Positions 8,941 through 19,270 are shown, numbered from the stretch's first letter. The stretch: 64,000 nucleotides of DNA from Vibrio japonicus (GCF_024582835.1 NZ_CP102096.1:1612001-1676000); one strand, 5' to 3'. The notes: generated from the letters alone by a model not told the origin. Program-made: numbers and translations.

Positions 8941-10395
8941 ATGGACAAGTTTTATCACTTTCTAACAATTGCAAGCATTGTCGTATATTGGATTTTAGTC
9001 GCAGGTGTCACTATCCGTGTGGTGCTAAAGCGACGAGCGGTGAGTGTTTCTCTCGCCTGGCTGATGATCATCTACATCCTTCCTATTGTTGGTGTGGCTT
9101 GTTACTTTTTGTTTGGTGAGCTCAATTTAGGCCGTAAACGTGCTGAACGAGCTAAAGAAATGCTAACGCCATTCGCAGACTGGTTTGCACAGCTCAACGA
9201 CTGTCATGCGCACATGCCTGAGAGCTTTGGCCGCCATATCTATCGTATTGATGAACTGTGCAACAATCGCTTTGGACTTCCGGCACTGAGCGGTAACACT
9301 CTCTCGCTTCAAAGCTCTCCAAACGAGATCCTTCACTCTATCATCGAAGATATAGAGAATGCCCAATCTCATATTCGTATGGTCTTCTACATATGGCACC
9401 CCGGTGGATTAGCAGATTCAGTCGCAGCGGCACTCATTCGCGCAGCCAAACGAGGTGTTGAGGTAAAACTGTTGCTCGACTCTGCAGGAAGCCCAAGATT
9501 TTTTCGCAGCCAATGGCCAGCAATGATGGAGAACGCTGGCATCGAAGTTGTTCAGGCGCTTGAAGTTAGCCCATGGCGTATATTTCTCCGCCGACTCGAT
9601 CTGCGTCAGCACAGAAAGATCATTGTCATTGATGACAAAATCGCCTACACCGGTTCGATGAACATGGTCGATCCGGCCCACTTCAAGCAAAGCTCAGGCG
9701 TCGGACAATGGATTGATATTATGGTGAGAGTAACTGGCCCAACCGTAAACGTATTGTCGTCGATTCACTGCTGGGATTGGGAAGTGGAAACTGGTTCAAG
9801 AACATTGCCTCGACTCCCCGAGTGCAGACTCGACCCTAGCGAACCACAGCATCCTATCCAAGTAGTGCCATCAGGACCGGGGATGCCAGACTACTTGATT
9901 TCTCAAGTGCTCACTTTAGCGATCAATCAGGCGAACAAATCCGTTTGTATTACCACTCCGTACTTTGTACCCAGTGCGGATCTGCTCGAAACCCTTAAAA
10001 TGACCGCACAACGTGGCATTAAGGTTGAGATCATCATTCCTCAAAAGAACGATTCGATAATGGTTCAGTGGGCTTCACGCTCTTTTTATACAGAATTGAT
10101 GAAAGCGGGCGTCCATATTTACGAATTTTATGGCGGATTACTTCACACGAAATCAGTCGTTATCGACGAGCAATTCTGCTTGGTCGGCACGGTCAACATG
10201 GACATGCGCAGCCTGTGGCTAAATTTCGAGTTAACACTTGCCATAGATGATGAGGCCTTTACCAAAGAGATGTACTGGTTACAAAAAAGTTATATGGAAA
10301 ACTCACATTTAGTACTGCTTAAAGAGTGGAAAGAGCGCTCTTTTTACTCAAGGTTCCTTGAACGCGTCTTTTACTTATTCAATCCACTACTCTAG
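8941..10395 (+). CDS. cls: Cardiolipin synthase
   Basis: A 484-residue cardiolipin synthase. It has two N-terminal membrane segments, then two phospholipase-D HKD motifs: H224-x-K226-x4-D231 and H402-x-K404-x4-D409, each followed by the usual G-(S/T)-x-N-M-D/V segment. The enzyme joins two phosphatidylglycerol molecules to give cardiolipin and glycerol at the inner membrane. Length and domain order match E. coli ClsA. It is a single gene with its own terminator. Confidence 0.95.
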   Translation: MDKFYHFLTIASIVVYWILVAGVTIRVVLKRRAVSVSLAWLMIIYILPIVGVACYFLFGELNLGRKRAERAKEMLTPFADWFAQLNDCHAHMPESFGRHIYRIDELCNNRFGLPALSGNTLSLQSSPNEILHSIIEDIENAQSHIRMVFYIWHPGGLADSVAAALIRAAKRGVEVKLLLDSAGSPRFFRSQWPAMMENAGIEVVQALEVSPWRIFLRRLDLRQHRKIIVIDDKIAYTGSMNMVDPAHFKQSSGVGQWIDIMVRVTGPTVNVLSSIHCWDWEVETGSRTLPRLPECRLDPSEPQHPIQVVPSGPGMPDYLISQVLTLAINQANKSVCITTPYFVPSADLLETLKMTAQRGIKVEIIIPQKNDSIMVQWASRSFYTELMKAGVHIYEFYGGLLHTKSVVIDEQFCLVGTVNMDMRSLWLNFELTLAIDDEAFTKEMYWLQKSYMENSHLVLLKEWKERSFYSRFLERVFYLFNPLL

Positions 10396-10406
10396 GTCTT
10401 GATAAT

Positions 10407-10444
10407 AATGTGTTGCCATGTTTTAAATAGAGGCAACACATTTT
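10407..10444 (+). terminator. Terminator of cls
   Basis: An 11-bp stem (AATGTGTTGCC/GGCAACACATT) with a 14-base loop ends in four T residues, just after cls and before metC. Confidence 0.78.
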
Positions 10445-10460
10445 CAGATAAGGACTTCAG

Positions 10461-11666
10461 ATGTCGGAAGGCAAGAAAACTCAGTATATAACCGCAGGGC
10501 GAGATAAAAAGTGGACGAACGGAGTCGTCAACCCACCGGTTCAACGCGCTTCGACCGTCGTATTTAACACCGTTGCGGAGAAACATCACGCTGGCGTCAA
10601 TCGTGCGAACAAGACACTTTTTTATGGGCGTCGTGGCACCACAACCCACTTTGCTTTCCAAGAAGCGATGACAGAAATAGAAGGCGGTGCTGGATGCGCT
10701 CTATACCCATGTGGTACAGCAGCCATCTCCAATGCCATCCTTTCTTTTGTGGAAGCGGGCGACCACATTCTGATGGTTGATACGTGTTATGAACCTACCC
10801 GAGACTTCTGTGACAAAATCCTTAAGAAACTTGGGGTTGAAACCACCTATTACGATCCTGTGATTGGCAAAGGAATTGAAGATCTCATCCAGCCTAACAC
10901 CAAAGTGTTGTTTCTAGAGTCTCCCGGCTCAATCACGATGGAAGTTCAGGATGTTCCGACCTTAGCCAGCATTGCCCACGATCACGACATCATAGTCATG
11001 TTAGACAACACTTGGGCGGCCGGTGTGAACTTCTCTCCTTTTGAGCACGGCGTCGATATTTCAATTCAGGCAGCGACAAAGTACATCGTCGGTCACTCTG
11101 ACGTTATGCTTGGTACGGCTGTCGCCAGCGAGAAGTATTGGGATCAGCTTAGAGAACAGAGCTATTTAATGGGGCAATGCGTTTCTCCTGACGACGCTTA
11201 CCTAGGTTTACGCGGCATTCGTACCTTAGACGTTCGTCTTCGCCAACACGCGGAAAACAGCCTAAAAGTGGCCAAATGGTTACAGTCTCGACCTGAAGTT
11301 GACCATGTTCGCCACCCTGCTCTGGAAACCTGTCCGGGTCACGAATTCTTCAAGAGAGATTTTACTGGTGGCAACGGCCTGTTCTCATTCGTGTTAAAAA
11401 CAAGCTACCCTCGCGCAACCACCGCACTACTCGACGGTATGAAACACTTCAGCATGGGTTACTCTTGGGGTGGATTCGAGAGTTTGATTCTGGCGAACGA
11501 GCCTAAGAGCTTTAACAGCTTACGAACCGTCGCTAACCCTAACTTTGAAGGTACTTTGATTCGCCTTCACGTTGGTCTGGAAGATGTGGAAGACTTGATT
11601 GCCGATCTAGAACAAGGCTTTGCGCGCTACAACGCTTTGATTCTAGAGAAAGAGTCGATGGCTTAA
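10461..11666 (+). CDS. metC: Cystathionine beta-lyase
   Basis: A 401-residue PLP enzyme of the Cys/Met metabolism family. The Schiff-base lysine is K207 in the segment [14 protein letters not shown]. It cleaves cystathionine to homocysteine, pyruvate and ammonia in methionine synthesis. Length and the motif around the lysine fit MetC better than MetB, although the two families are close. It is a single gene between the cls terminator and its own terminator. No clear MetJ box was identified in the short upstream gap. Confidence 0.9.
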   Translation: MSEGKKTQYITAGRDKKWTNGVVNPPVQRASTVVFNTVAEKHHAGVNRANKTLFYGRRGTTTHFAFQEAMTEIEGGAGCALYPCGTAAISNAILSFVEAGDHILMVDTCYEPTRDFCDKILKKLGVETTYYDPVIGKGIEDLIQPNTKVLFLESPGSITMEVQDVPTLASIAHDHDIIVMLDNTWAAGVNFSPFEHGVDISIQAATKYIVGHSDVMLGTAVASEKYWDQLREQSYLMGQCVSPDDAYLGLRGIRTLDVRLRQHAENSLKVAKWLQSRPEVDHVRHPALETCPGHEFFKRDFTGGNGLFSFVLKTSYPRATTALLDGMKHFSMGYSWGGFESLILANEPKSFNSLRTVANPNFEGTLIRLHVGLEDVEDLIADLEQGFARYNALILEKESMA

Positions 11667-11682
11667 CGCTTCATAATATAAG

Positions 11683-11713
11683 AATCCCCGGGGTAAGCAC
11701 GCCGGGGATTTTT
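11683..11713 (+). terminator. Terminator of metC, probably bidirectional
   Basis: A 9-bp stem (AATCCCCGG/CCGGGGATT) is followed by a T run. It sits between the convergent metC and tag genes and may serve both. Confidence 0.88.
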
Positions 11714-11737
11714 ATTGGAGAAATAGATAATCAGTTA

Positions 11738-12301
11738 TCACTGTCGCTTTTGGGGACAGCCGACAATATGGTCATCCACCATCCCCACTGCTTGCATAAA
11801 TGCATAACAGATCGTTTCGCCCACAAACTTAAATCCCTTTTTCTTCAGAAATTTACTCATCACTTGGGATTGTTCTGTCGAGGCTGGCACTTGACTCATT
11901 TCAGTCCATTGATTGACCAAAGGCTTTCCATCAACAAATTGCCATAACGCGTCAGCAAGACTGCCATATTCTTCAATTAGATCCTTTGCTGCCCGAGCGT
12001 TGCTAAACACAGAAGCGATTTTTCCTCGATGTCTCACCACATCAAATTGCTCTATGATTCGTTCGACGTCCTGTTCACCGTAATTCACCAACTTATCCAA
12101 ATCATAGTTTTCAAACGCTGCACGATAGCCTTCTCGTTTCTTCAAAATGGTAATCCAGCTTAAGCCAGCTTGCGCCCCTTCCAACGTTATAAACTCGAAT
12201 AGTACTCTGTCATCATAAACAGGGACACCCCACTCCTCATCATGGTAAATGCGCTCTAGCTCATGGTTCATCGCCCACGCGCACGTTGTATCTGGTTTCA
12301 T
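11738..12301 (-). CDS. tag: DNA-3-methyladenine glycosylase I
   Basis: A 187-residue Tag glycosylase. The residues matching the known zinc ligands are present: C7, H20, H178 and C182 (the last two in HIVGC). The core 'LEGAQAGLSWITILKKR' is typical. The enzyme excises 3-methyladenine from alkylated DNA in base-excision repair. It is a single gene, upstream of which lies the RND pump terminator. Confidence 0.95.
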   Translation of the reverse strand: MKPDTTCAWAMNHELERIYHDEEWGVPVYDDRVLFEFITLEGAQAGLSWITILKKREGYRAAFENYDLDKLVNYGEQDVERIIEQFDVVRHRGKIASVFSNARAAKDLIEEYGSLADALWQFVDGKPLVNQWTEMSQVPASTEQSQVMSKFLKKKGFKFVGETICYAFMQAVGMVDDHIVGCPQKRQ

Positions 12302-12316
12302 TAAATGCTTCCTTGT

Positions 12317-12345
12317 AAAAAACGCCCCTGATGTTGTCAGGGGCG
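12317..12345 (-). terminator. Terminator of the RND efflux operon
   Basis: On the minus strand a 9-bp GC-rich stem (CGCCCCTGA/TCAGGGGCG) with a five-base loop is followed by six T residues, directly downstream of the pump gene. Confidence 0.92.
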
Positions 12346-12359
12346 CTGTGTCTCTTTCT

Positions 12360-15300
12360 CTAGCTTGGTACTTTAATTCTGTGGAACAGTCGGTATAGAA
12401 CAGGAACCACGATCAACGTCAGCACTGTCGCAAAACCTAAACCAAACATAATGGTTACCGCCATCGGCTTAAAGAAGATATCCGGTAACAGCGGAATCAT
12501 ACCCAAAATGGTGGTGATCGCCGCCATACATACTGGGCGTACACGACTTAACGCCGCATCAACAACCGCGATGTATGGGTCTTTACCTGACTTCATCTCA
12601 ATCTCAATTTGATCCAGCAGTACAATACCATTTTTCAGTAGCATACCCGACAGACTCAAGAATCCAAGCAACGCCATAAAGCCAAATGGCGTATTCAATA
12701 CTAACAAGCCCGTGGTAACACCCATAATGGCCAAAGGTACCGTCAACCATACAATTAGCGGCTCTTTCACTGAGTTAAACAGGAAGACCGTAATCAAGAA
12801 CATAAATAGGTAGCCCATTGGCATTGAGGTGAACAATGACGCTTGAGCATCGCCCGATGACTCATACTCACCACCCCATTCGAGTGAATAGCCTGAAGGT
12901 AGCTCAATCGCTTCAATTTGCGGTTGCAGTCTCTTCTGTAGAGTCGCCGCCGTTTGCTCTCCTAAAATATCTGGGTCAGCCATGACAGTCAGCATACGCT
13001 TACGGTTTTTACGCACGATGATTGGGTCTTCCCAACGCAGATCATACCCCATCGTAACTTGTTGCAGAGGAATATATTCACTCAGCGCCGGACTCCAGAT
13101 CTTCATACCATCAATGTTTCGGATATCCACGCGCTCATTTTCAGGCAGTCGAGCCACGATTGGCATCAATGTCGTACCATCTCGGTAAACACCGATTGCT
13201 TGACCAGAAAATGACATCGCTAGGAAATCATCCACATCCGATTTAGTAATACCGTAACGGCGCGCCTGACTTTCGTTAAACTTCGGTTCCAGAACTTTGG
13301 TACGCTCACGCCAGTCATGACGAATATTCGTCGTCCCCGGATCTGCGTACATAATGTCTTCTACTTGCTTTGCAATCCCACGCAATACTGTCGGGTCAGA
13401 ACCGATAATACGCGCTTCTATTTTCGCGCCGCCACCAGGGCCGAGCTCAATTTGCTTCAACTTATAGTTAACATCAGGGAAGTTAGCTTCCAGATGCGTT
13501 CTGAAACGAGACATCAGTTCACGCAACTGTTCATAGCTTTCAACTCGAGTGGTAATTTCACCGTAAGCGCCATAGCTCTTTTCAGGAGCGTAAGTCAGCA
13601 TAAAACGCTGCAAGCCCTTACCCGCTGTTGTTGTCACATGTTCAACGCCTTCTTGCTCCGTTAGCCAAGATTCCAGCGCTTTCAGCTTCGTGTTTGTTGC
13701 ACGGATATCGGTTCCTTCTGGCAACCAAATGTCCGTTTGGAACAAAGGCGTGGTTGATGAAGGGAAAAACGACTGCTTCACAAACGTAAAACCGTAAATG
13801 CTCGCGAACAAACCTAGCACAAGAACCACGACCGTTAGCCAAACACGTTTCATACAAAATTCTAGGAACCCTTTATACAAAACAAAGATCATTCCGTTGT
13901 ATGGGTCACTCTCCTCGCCGTCTTCTTGTTTAAGCTTCTGTCCTTTAAAAAAGATATCGGCAAAAAATGGCGTTAACGAAATAGCGGTAAACCAACTTAG
14001 CATCAGTGAGATCAGCAATACTGAGAACAGCGTTCTACAGTACTCACCCGTTGAGTCAGCAGATAGACCGATCGGCGCAAATGCGGTCACTGCGATCACG
14101 GTTGCACCAAGTAGAGGCCATTTTGTTTGAGTCACAATATCCGTTGCGGCTTGCAGTCTCGTTCGCCCTTTTTGCGTCCCTATCAGTATCCCTTCAACGA
14201 CGACAATCGCGTTATCCACCAACATACCCAAGGCGATAACCAAAGCACCAAGAGAAATTCGCTGTAAGTCGATGGCAAAGTACCGCATGAAGATGAACGT
14301 ACCTAGTACCGTCAGAAGCAGAATCAAGCCAATGAGCAAACCCGAGCGAAGGCCCATAAAGAACAGTAGAACGACGATAACAATCGCCACTGCTTGCGCC
14401 AAGCTCACAATAAAGCCACTTACCGATTTATCGACTTCTTTCGGCTGACTATAAATCTCAGAGATATTGACGCCAACAGGTTGCTGGTATTTCAACTCGG
14501 CTAAACGACGGTCGAGCAGTTTGCCCACATCAACCACGTTGACACCATCAGCAAATGAGATACCAACGTTCAGTGCTAGATTACCGTTAAATGAAATAAT
14601 ATTTGATGGAACTTCAATGTAACCACGCTCGATTTCAGCCACATCTCGCAGATAAATCAAACCTTGAGCGCCACTTTCAGCAAGAATCAAATCACCAAGC
14701 TGATCAACGTTTTGGAACTCGCCCGTAGGATGGATTCGAATGTATGCGTCACCAATACGAATAGCACCTGCATCCGATACTAAGTTTTGCGTAGAAAGAA
14801 GGTTAAATACCGTATCAGGAGACAAGCCTAAGCTACTCAAGCGTTTCATCGACACTTCGATAAACACTTGCTCTTGCTGTTGGCCAGACACATTGACTTT
14901 ACTCACTCCGTTAACTAGCTCTAACTCTCGGCGCAGGTAATCAACGTAATCGAGCAGTTCTTTATAACTGTATCCGTCACCAGTAACCGCGAGCAAGATA
15001 CCGTATACATCACCAAAGTCATCAATGACCTGTGGCTCATTAACCCCCGGCGGTAACTGACCTTTTACATCGTTTACTTTACGACGCATCTCATCCCAGA
15101 TCTGAGGAAGATCATCAGGGCCGTAGTTATTTTTCATTGTGACGGTGATCTGAGATAAGCCACGGCTAGATATCGAGTTCACTTCGTCGACGTAGGTCAG
15201 TTGCTGAATCGCTTTCTCTAGAGGGTATGTCACTTCCTCTTCCACTTGCTGCGGTGTTGCCCCTGGGTAAGAGGTAACAACCATTGCATCCTTAATGGTG

Positions 15301-15464
15301 AAAGCAGGATCTTCTAATTGCCCCAATTTAAAGAACGCTGCGACACCACCGATCAAGAAGATTAGGGAGATCATCCAGCTGATTACACGGTTGCGAATAA
15401 AGTATGCCGCAATGCCCGTTATATCCTCATCGCTTTGAGGCTGTTTGCTGTTTTGCTCACTCAT
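12360..15464 (-). CDS. RND efflux pump permease, HAE/AcrB-like
   Basis: A 1034-residue RND transporter with the expected two-fold layout: one N-terminal membrane helix, a large periplasmic loop, a helix bundle, then the same again. The fourth-helix motif reads GMLVDNAIVVVEG. In AcrB the same motif has two adjacent Asp (D407, D408); here the second is Asn. The start at 15464 has AGGAGG upstream and overlaps the adaptor stop by 8 bases (ATGAGTGA). With its two adaptors it resembles the V. cholerae VexIJK layout. It should export drugs, bile salts or similar compounds through a TolC-type outer channel encoded elsewhere. Confidence 0.93.
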   Translation of the reverse strand: MSEQNSKQPQSDEDITGIAAYFIRNRVISWMISLIFLIGGVAAFFKLGQLEDPAFTIKDAMVVTSYPGATPQQVEEEVTYPLEKAIQQLTYVDEVNSISSRGLSQITVTMKNNYGPDDLPQIWDEMRRKVNDVKGQLPPGVNEPQVIDDFGDVYGILLAVTGDGYSYKELLDYVDYLRRELELVNGVSKVNVSGQQQEQVFIEVSMKRLSSLGLSPDTVFNLLSTQNLVSDAGAIRIGDAYIRIHPTGEFQNVDQLGDLILAESGAQGLIYLRDVAEIERGYIEVPSNIISFNGNLALNVGISFADGVNVVDVGKLLDRRLAELKYQQPVGVNISEIYSQPKEVDKSVSGFIVSLAQAVAIVIVVLLFFMGLRSGLLIGLILLLTVLGTFIFMRYFAIDLQRISLGALVIALGMLVDNAIVVVEGILIGTQKGRTRLQAATDIVTQTKWPLLGATVIAVTAFAPIGLSADSTGEYCRTLFSVLLISLMLSWFTAISLTPFFADIFFKGQKLKQEDGEESDPYNGMIFVLYKGFLEFCMKRVWLTVVVLVLGLFASIYGFTFVKQSFFPSSTTPLFQTDIWLPEGTDIRATNTKLKALESWLTEQEGVEHVTTTAGKGLQRFMLTYAPEKSYGAYGEITTRVESYEQLRELMSRFRTHLEANFPDVNYKLKQIELGPGGGAKIEARIIGSDPTVLRGIAKQVEDIMYADPGTTNIRHDWRERTKVLEPKFNESQARRYGITKSDVDDFLAMSFSGQAIGVYRDGTTLMPIVARLPENERVDIRNIDGMKIWSPALSEYIPLQQVTMGYDLRWEDPIIVRKNRKRMLTVMADPDILGEQTAATLQKRLQPQIEAIELPSGYSLEWGGEYESSGDAQASLFTSMPMGYLFMFLITVFLFNSVKEPLIVWLTVPLAIMGVTTGLLVLNTPFGFMALLGFLSLSGMLLKNGIVLLDQIEIEMKSGKDPYIAVVDAALSRVRPVCMAAITTILGMIPLLPDIFFKPMAVTIMFGLGFATVLTLIVVPVLYRLFHRIKVPS

Positions 15465-16545
15465 TGCCCGCCTCCTGATCAATCACATCAACTTTCATAC
15501 CATCGCGCAGTCTCGCAATACCCGCTACGACGATCGTTTGCTCGTCACTTAATCCATCCAGCACTTGTACCGTCTCTTTGTTTGCTTTACCTAGAGTGAT
15601 TTGTTGTTTGCTGACTGTACCGTCTTGGTTCAGCGTCCATACGAATTTGTTTTGTCTTTGAATATCGTCACCATCCGCATTGAATACCGCTTCAATCGGT
15701 ACTTGGACACCCGTATTCAACTCCAAACCGATATCCTCACCGCGTGAGGTAACTTCTACAGCCATACCATCGAGAATATACTCATCTTCAGGCATTGGAA
15801 GTGACAGGGTCACCGTAAATGTTCCTGTTGCTGGATCTGGCTCCGTCGTAAACTCTTTCACCGTTGCTTGATATTCATTACCACTTGGAACTTTGACCAA
15901 TCCATGAACCTCAGACATCATTTCTCGAGTCGGCTGACTGATGTGTAAACTGTCTGGGACCTGGATTAGAACCTCAACGTTATCAACGCTGTGAATGTTA
16001 AAGACGTTTTGACCAACCTGAACGTTTTCAAACTCATCCACACTGACACGTGAAATGATCCCGTCAACTGGCGCAGTAAGTTTGGTAAATGAGAGTCGGA
16101 GTTTAGCCAACTGAAGTTCTGCATAAGCGATTTGGCGATTAGCCGCAATTTCGTCAAACTGAGATTTTGCTAACAACCCTTTATCCACCAGCGGCTTAGA
16201 GCGTCTATATTGGCTGTCCACTACGCTGTATCGAGCACGTGCATTGTCCACTTCCAGCTGGTAGTCCGTAGGATCGATCTCTGCAATAACGTCACCCTTT
16301 TGAACTTTATCGCCTTCTTTAACATTGAGCTTGGTGACTTCGCCCGCGACACGAAAACTGAGATGCGATCGCTCCGCTGCATTCGCTACCGCCGGAAAAT
16401 ACAATTTGTTTTCAATCTCGGCATTGTTTCCTAGTTCGAGAACCTTGACTTTAGGAAGACCAAAATCGGCGTGTTGCGGCTCTTTTCCACAACCAGCAAG
16501 CAATGCAACTGACGAAAGCACACAAATACCTATCCACTGCTTCAT
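15457..16545 (-). CDS. RND efflux periplasmic adaptor lipoprotein (second)
   Basis: A 362-residue membrane fusion protein. It has a lipoprotein signal with lipobox LLAGC near residue 20. A barrel-sandwich/lipoyl half-motif (KEGDKVQKGDVIAEIDPTDY) precedes a helical hairpin region (about residues 90-160) and the matching half 'LTAPVDGIISRV'. It bridges the RND pump to the outer-membrane channel. The ATG at 16545 lies one base after the stop of the first adaptor gene. The open frame extends upstream but the lipoprotein signal fixes this start. Confidence 0.92.
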   Translation of the reverse strand: MKQWIGICVLSSVALLAGCGKEPQHADFGLPKVKVLELGNNAEIENKLYFPAVANAAERSHLSFRVAGEVTKLNVKEGDKVQKGDVIAEIDPTDYQLEVDNARARYSVVDSQYRRSKPLVDKGLLAKSQFDEIAANRQIAYAELQLAKLRLSFTKLTAPVDGIISRVSVDEFENVQVGQNVFNIHSVDNVEVLIQVPDSLHISQPTREMMSEVHGLVKVPSGNEYQATVKEFTTEPDPATGTFTVTLSLPMPEDEYILDGMAVEVTSRGEDIGLELNTGVQVPIEAVFNADGDDIQRQNKFVWTLNQDGTVSKQQITLGKANKETVQVLDGLSDEQTIVVAGIARLRDGMKVDVIDQEAGNE

Positions 16546-16546
16546 C

Positions 16547-17578
16547 TTACAATCCTCGCTCTTTGATCCACTCACGAACTTTAATGCCCGACTCAATCTG
16601 CCCCACACCAGAGATGATGATTCTGTCACCATCGTTTAGGCCAGTTTTCACTTGGCGGTTGTCATTCAATTCGACAGCCACTTGCTCAACAACACCTTCT
16701 TGATTGACTCGCCATACATACACTTGTCCATCTTGTTCAAACAGAGCAGACTTAGGCACTTGCGTATCATCTATCGACTCCACGCTCGCATGAACAGTGC
16801 CAGACATACCAGGCAAAATACCAACATCGGCGGGTCTTTCCATGATCATGGTGACTTTGTACGAACCAGTTTTAGAATCAGATTCCGTATCGATTTCTTG
16901 GAAAGTGAGCTCAAAATTCTTTTCAGGGAATGCGTCAAACGTCATCGTCGCATTCACGTTCACACCTTTTGAAAAGCGACCGAGTAAATAATCAGGCAGT
17001 TGGAAAGTCACTTTCATTAGCTGATTTGTCTGTATGTTCAGTACGCCTTGTTTTGCGGCAACATATTCATGATTTTCAGCAGGAACGAGAGAGACAGTGC
17101 CATCATAAGGCGCGAGAAGCGTCGCATAACGCAAGTTGGCTTGTGCTTGTTCTAATGTCGCTTTCGCCGAGTTACGGTTGGCACTCGCTTGGTCGAAATC
17201 TTGCTCGGAGACGACTTTGTCTCTGCGAAGCTTTTTGTAACGCTCATATTGAACATCAGCGAGCTTAAATTGCGCTCGCGCCCGCTGCTCTAACAGCGTG
17301 TATTCATCCGGAACAAGTGTCGCTAATACGTCACCTTTTTTCACTTCCTGACCTGCGACTACATCTATGGACTGGAGTAAGCCAGGCACGCGAAATGCGA
17401 GAACAGCTTTGTCGCCTGCTTCGGTTGTTGCAGGAAAATGTCTTTCAAACGTTGAATTTCCGACAGAGACTGCAAACAGTTTTGCAGGCCTGGAGTCTGG
17501 CTCCGGGACAGGGGGAAGCTCCTTGCCACAACCACTTAGAGCCGTTGTGATAGCAAGGAGTACGAGAGTTCTTTTCAT
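16547..17578 (-). CDS. RND efflux periplasmic adaptor lipoprotein (first)
   Basis: A 343-residue membrane fusion protein, first gene of the pump operon. Lipobox ALSGC lies near residue 16. The two lipoyl halves ('VAGQEVKKGDVLATLVPDEY' and 'LLAPYDGTVSLV') flank a coiled-coil hairpin. It is clearly different from the second adaptor, so the pump probably uses a mixed adaptor ring, as TriA and TriB do in Pseudomonas TriABC. No regulator gene is adjacent. Confidence 0.92.
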   Translation of the reverse strand: MKRTLVLLAITTALSGCGKELPPVPEPDSRPAKLFAVSVGNSTFERHFPATTEAGDKAVLAFRVPGLLQSIDVVAGQEVKKGDVLATLVPDEYTLLEQRARAQFKLADVQYERYKKLRRDKVVSEQDFDQASANRNSAKATLEQAQANLRYATLLAPYDGTVSLVPAENHEYVAAKQGVLNIQTNQLMKVTFQLPDYLLGRFSKGVNVNATMTFDAFPEKNFELTFQEIDTESDSKTGSYKVTMIMERPADVGILPGMSGTVHASVESIDDTQVPKSALFEQDGQVYVWRVNQEGVVEQVAVELNDNRQVKTGLNDGDRIIISGVGQIESGIKVREWIKERGL

Positions 17579-17709
17579 AGTTAATCATCTATCTCGTTAA
17601 CTGATAAAATCAGAATAGATGATAGACAGGGGTAATACTACTTTGAGGAGAGTAAATCTTATAAAAATTAGTAATTTGATCTCAAGCAATATCGGATTAA
17701 AAACAAACG

Positions 17710-18099
17710 TTATAAATTTTTGAATTCTCGATTAACTTTGAAGGTATCTGACGTCACATACGCCTCCATAGCACGCACCTTACCTTCTAGTTTATTGAAA
17801 TCGAGCTCTAACGTATCCAATAGAGCCTCTGGAGATTGGCCCTGCTGCCAAGGCTTACTTTTTAATTTATGCTCTTGCTGGGTTTTTATTGCTTCATTGT
17901 AATTTGCTGGTTGTTTTTCCAACATGAGAGTCAAAGCAATATAGACCAATAAAATTAAAAAGCTTCCCCCTAAAAGCGCAGCAGAGATAACAAGAATACG
18001 AATAAGCCACACTTCTGCGCCTAGATAGTTTGCCAACCCTGCACACACCCCAGACAGCTTACCATTTACAGTATCGCGAAATAGCTCTTTATTGGTCAT
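17710..18099 (-). CDS. pspC: Phage shock protein C
   Basis: A 129-residue membrane protein with the PspC domain at the N-terminus ('FRDTVNGKLSGVCAGLANYL') and one strong membrane helix at about residues 33-58. The C-terminal half is charged and ends in a possible helical segment. PspC works with PspB in sensing inner-membrane stress and releasing PspA from PspF. It overlaps pspB by 11 bases, so the two are translationally coupled. Confidence 0.94.
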   Translation of the reverse strand: MTNKELFRDTVNGKLSGVCAGLANYLGAEVWLIRILVISAALLGGSFLILLVYIALTLMLEKQPANYNEAIKTQQEHKLKSKPWQQGQSPEALLDTLELDFNKLEGKVRAMEAYVTSDTFKVNREFKNL

Positions 18100-18325
18100 A
18101 TCTGCGTCTCCATTCTGGTGACTCGGAATCTAGAATGCGCTCTAGCGTATCGACTCGCTGTTGAATCTTTTCAGCCTGTTCTGATAGCTGCTGAAGACGC
18201 TGAAAATCATCTTCGGACAAGCCACCAGCGGTTTTCTTTTTACTGCGATAGTGAAGAATAAGCCATAAGGGAGCGACGAAAATCAAAAAGACAATTAACG
18301 GTCCGGCAATAAAAAATGAAGACAT
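18089..18325 (-). CDS. pspB: Phage shock protein B
   Basis: A 78-residue protein with one N-terminal membrane helix (LIVFLIFVAPLWLILHY) and a C-terminal coiled coil, the usual PspB layout. It partners PspC. The ATG at 18325 has TAGGAG at good spacing; an in-frame TTG two codons upstream is less likely. It follows pspA after about 195 bases with no clear own promoter. Confidence 0.94.
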   Translation of the reverse strand: MSSFFIAGPLIVFLIFVAPLWLILHYRSKKKTAGGLSEDDFQRLQQLSEQAEKIQQRVDTLERILDSESPEWRRRYDQ

Positions 18326-18519
18326 AAGCAACTCCTACTTTAAAGGCGTAAACAATGTATATGACTCTAAAGTAAATACAAAAATCTGGACACTCCAATA
18401 GTCACATTGGAATGCAATACCTTGAGCCTAGTGGCAAATAAATACACAAATGATGACATGGAAACTGGCTTTGAAGCGTCAACAGGATAAGTTCCAAAGC
18501 CAGAATCAATCAGAAAATC

Positions 18520-19191
18520 CTAAGATTTCTTCTCTTCCATTTGCTGTTTTAGTTTCTCTAGTTCTTTTTCGATCTCGTCTTGTGCCTGAAGCTCTGCGAA
18601 TTCCTGAACCAGCGTTTTCGCATTACCCGTTTTCGAGTACACATCAGCTTCGGCTTCTAACTCATCAATTTTACGAGAGTATTGCTCGAACTTTGCCATC
18701 GCTTCTGATGTGCGCGCTGTATGCAAATGCTTCTGAACATCGCGGCGATTGGATGCAGCTTGTGAACGAATCGCCAATGCTTGTTGCTTAGCACGAGTTT
18801 CCACAATTTTGCTTTCAAGTTTACCAATTTCTCCAGTCAACTTTTCGATGGTTTCTTCAACCAACGTTTGCTCTGTATGGAGGCCTTTTAACACATCTTG
18901 CAGTTTCTGTTTTTCAATCAGCGCTGAGCGTGCCAAGTCTTCACGTTGTTTAGTCAGAGCCAACGTCGCTTTGTTCTGCCACTCAATAATCTGGGCGTCT
19001 AAAGCTTCGACTTTTCTTGCCAATTCTTTTTTGTCGGCAATAGCTTTAGCAGAGTTAGTACGAACTTCGACTAGCGTGTCTTCCATTTCCTGAATAATAA
19101 GACGAATCATTTTTTCAGGGTCTTCCGCTTTATCAAGTAGTGCGCTGATGTTTGAATTAACAATATCCGCGAATCGAGAAAAAATACCCAT
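18520..19191 (-). CDS. pspA: Phage shock protein A
   Basis: A 223-residue protein, almost entirely long coiled-coil helix as in the PspA/IM30 (ESCRT-III-like) family. The N-terminus MGIFSRFADIVNSNISALLD is the expected amphipathic membrane-binding helix. It binds and inhibits PspF and, when released, coats damaged inner membrane. I chose the ATG at 19191 because the family begins MGIFSRF; the open frame extends 21 codons upstream. It is transcribed from a sigma-54-type promoter. Confidence 0.95.
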   Translation of the reverse strand: MGIFSRFADIVNSNISALLDKAEDPEKMIRLIIQEMEDTLVEVRTNSAKAIADKKELARKVEALDAQIIEWQNKATLALTKQREDLARSALIEKQKLQDVLKGLHTEQTLVEETIEKLTGEIGKLESKIVETRAKQQALAIRSQAASNRRDVQKHLHTARTSEAMAKFEQYSRKIDELEAEADVYSKTGNAKTLVQEFAELQAQDEIEKELEKLKQQMEEKKS

Positions 19192-19270
19192 AGCACAGCT
19201 CCTTTCTATCTTTCTTTCGGCATAAACGCCACGTGTTGTTACTAGGTTTATCAACTTTTGCTATTAGTAT

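Noticed and set aside
13317..14239. Several 75-115-codon open frames opposite the RND pump gene
   Set aside because: All are mirror frames of a conserved 1034-residue protein and lack start signals.
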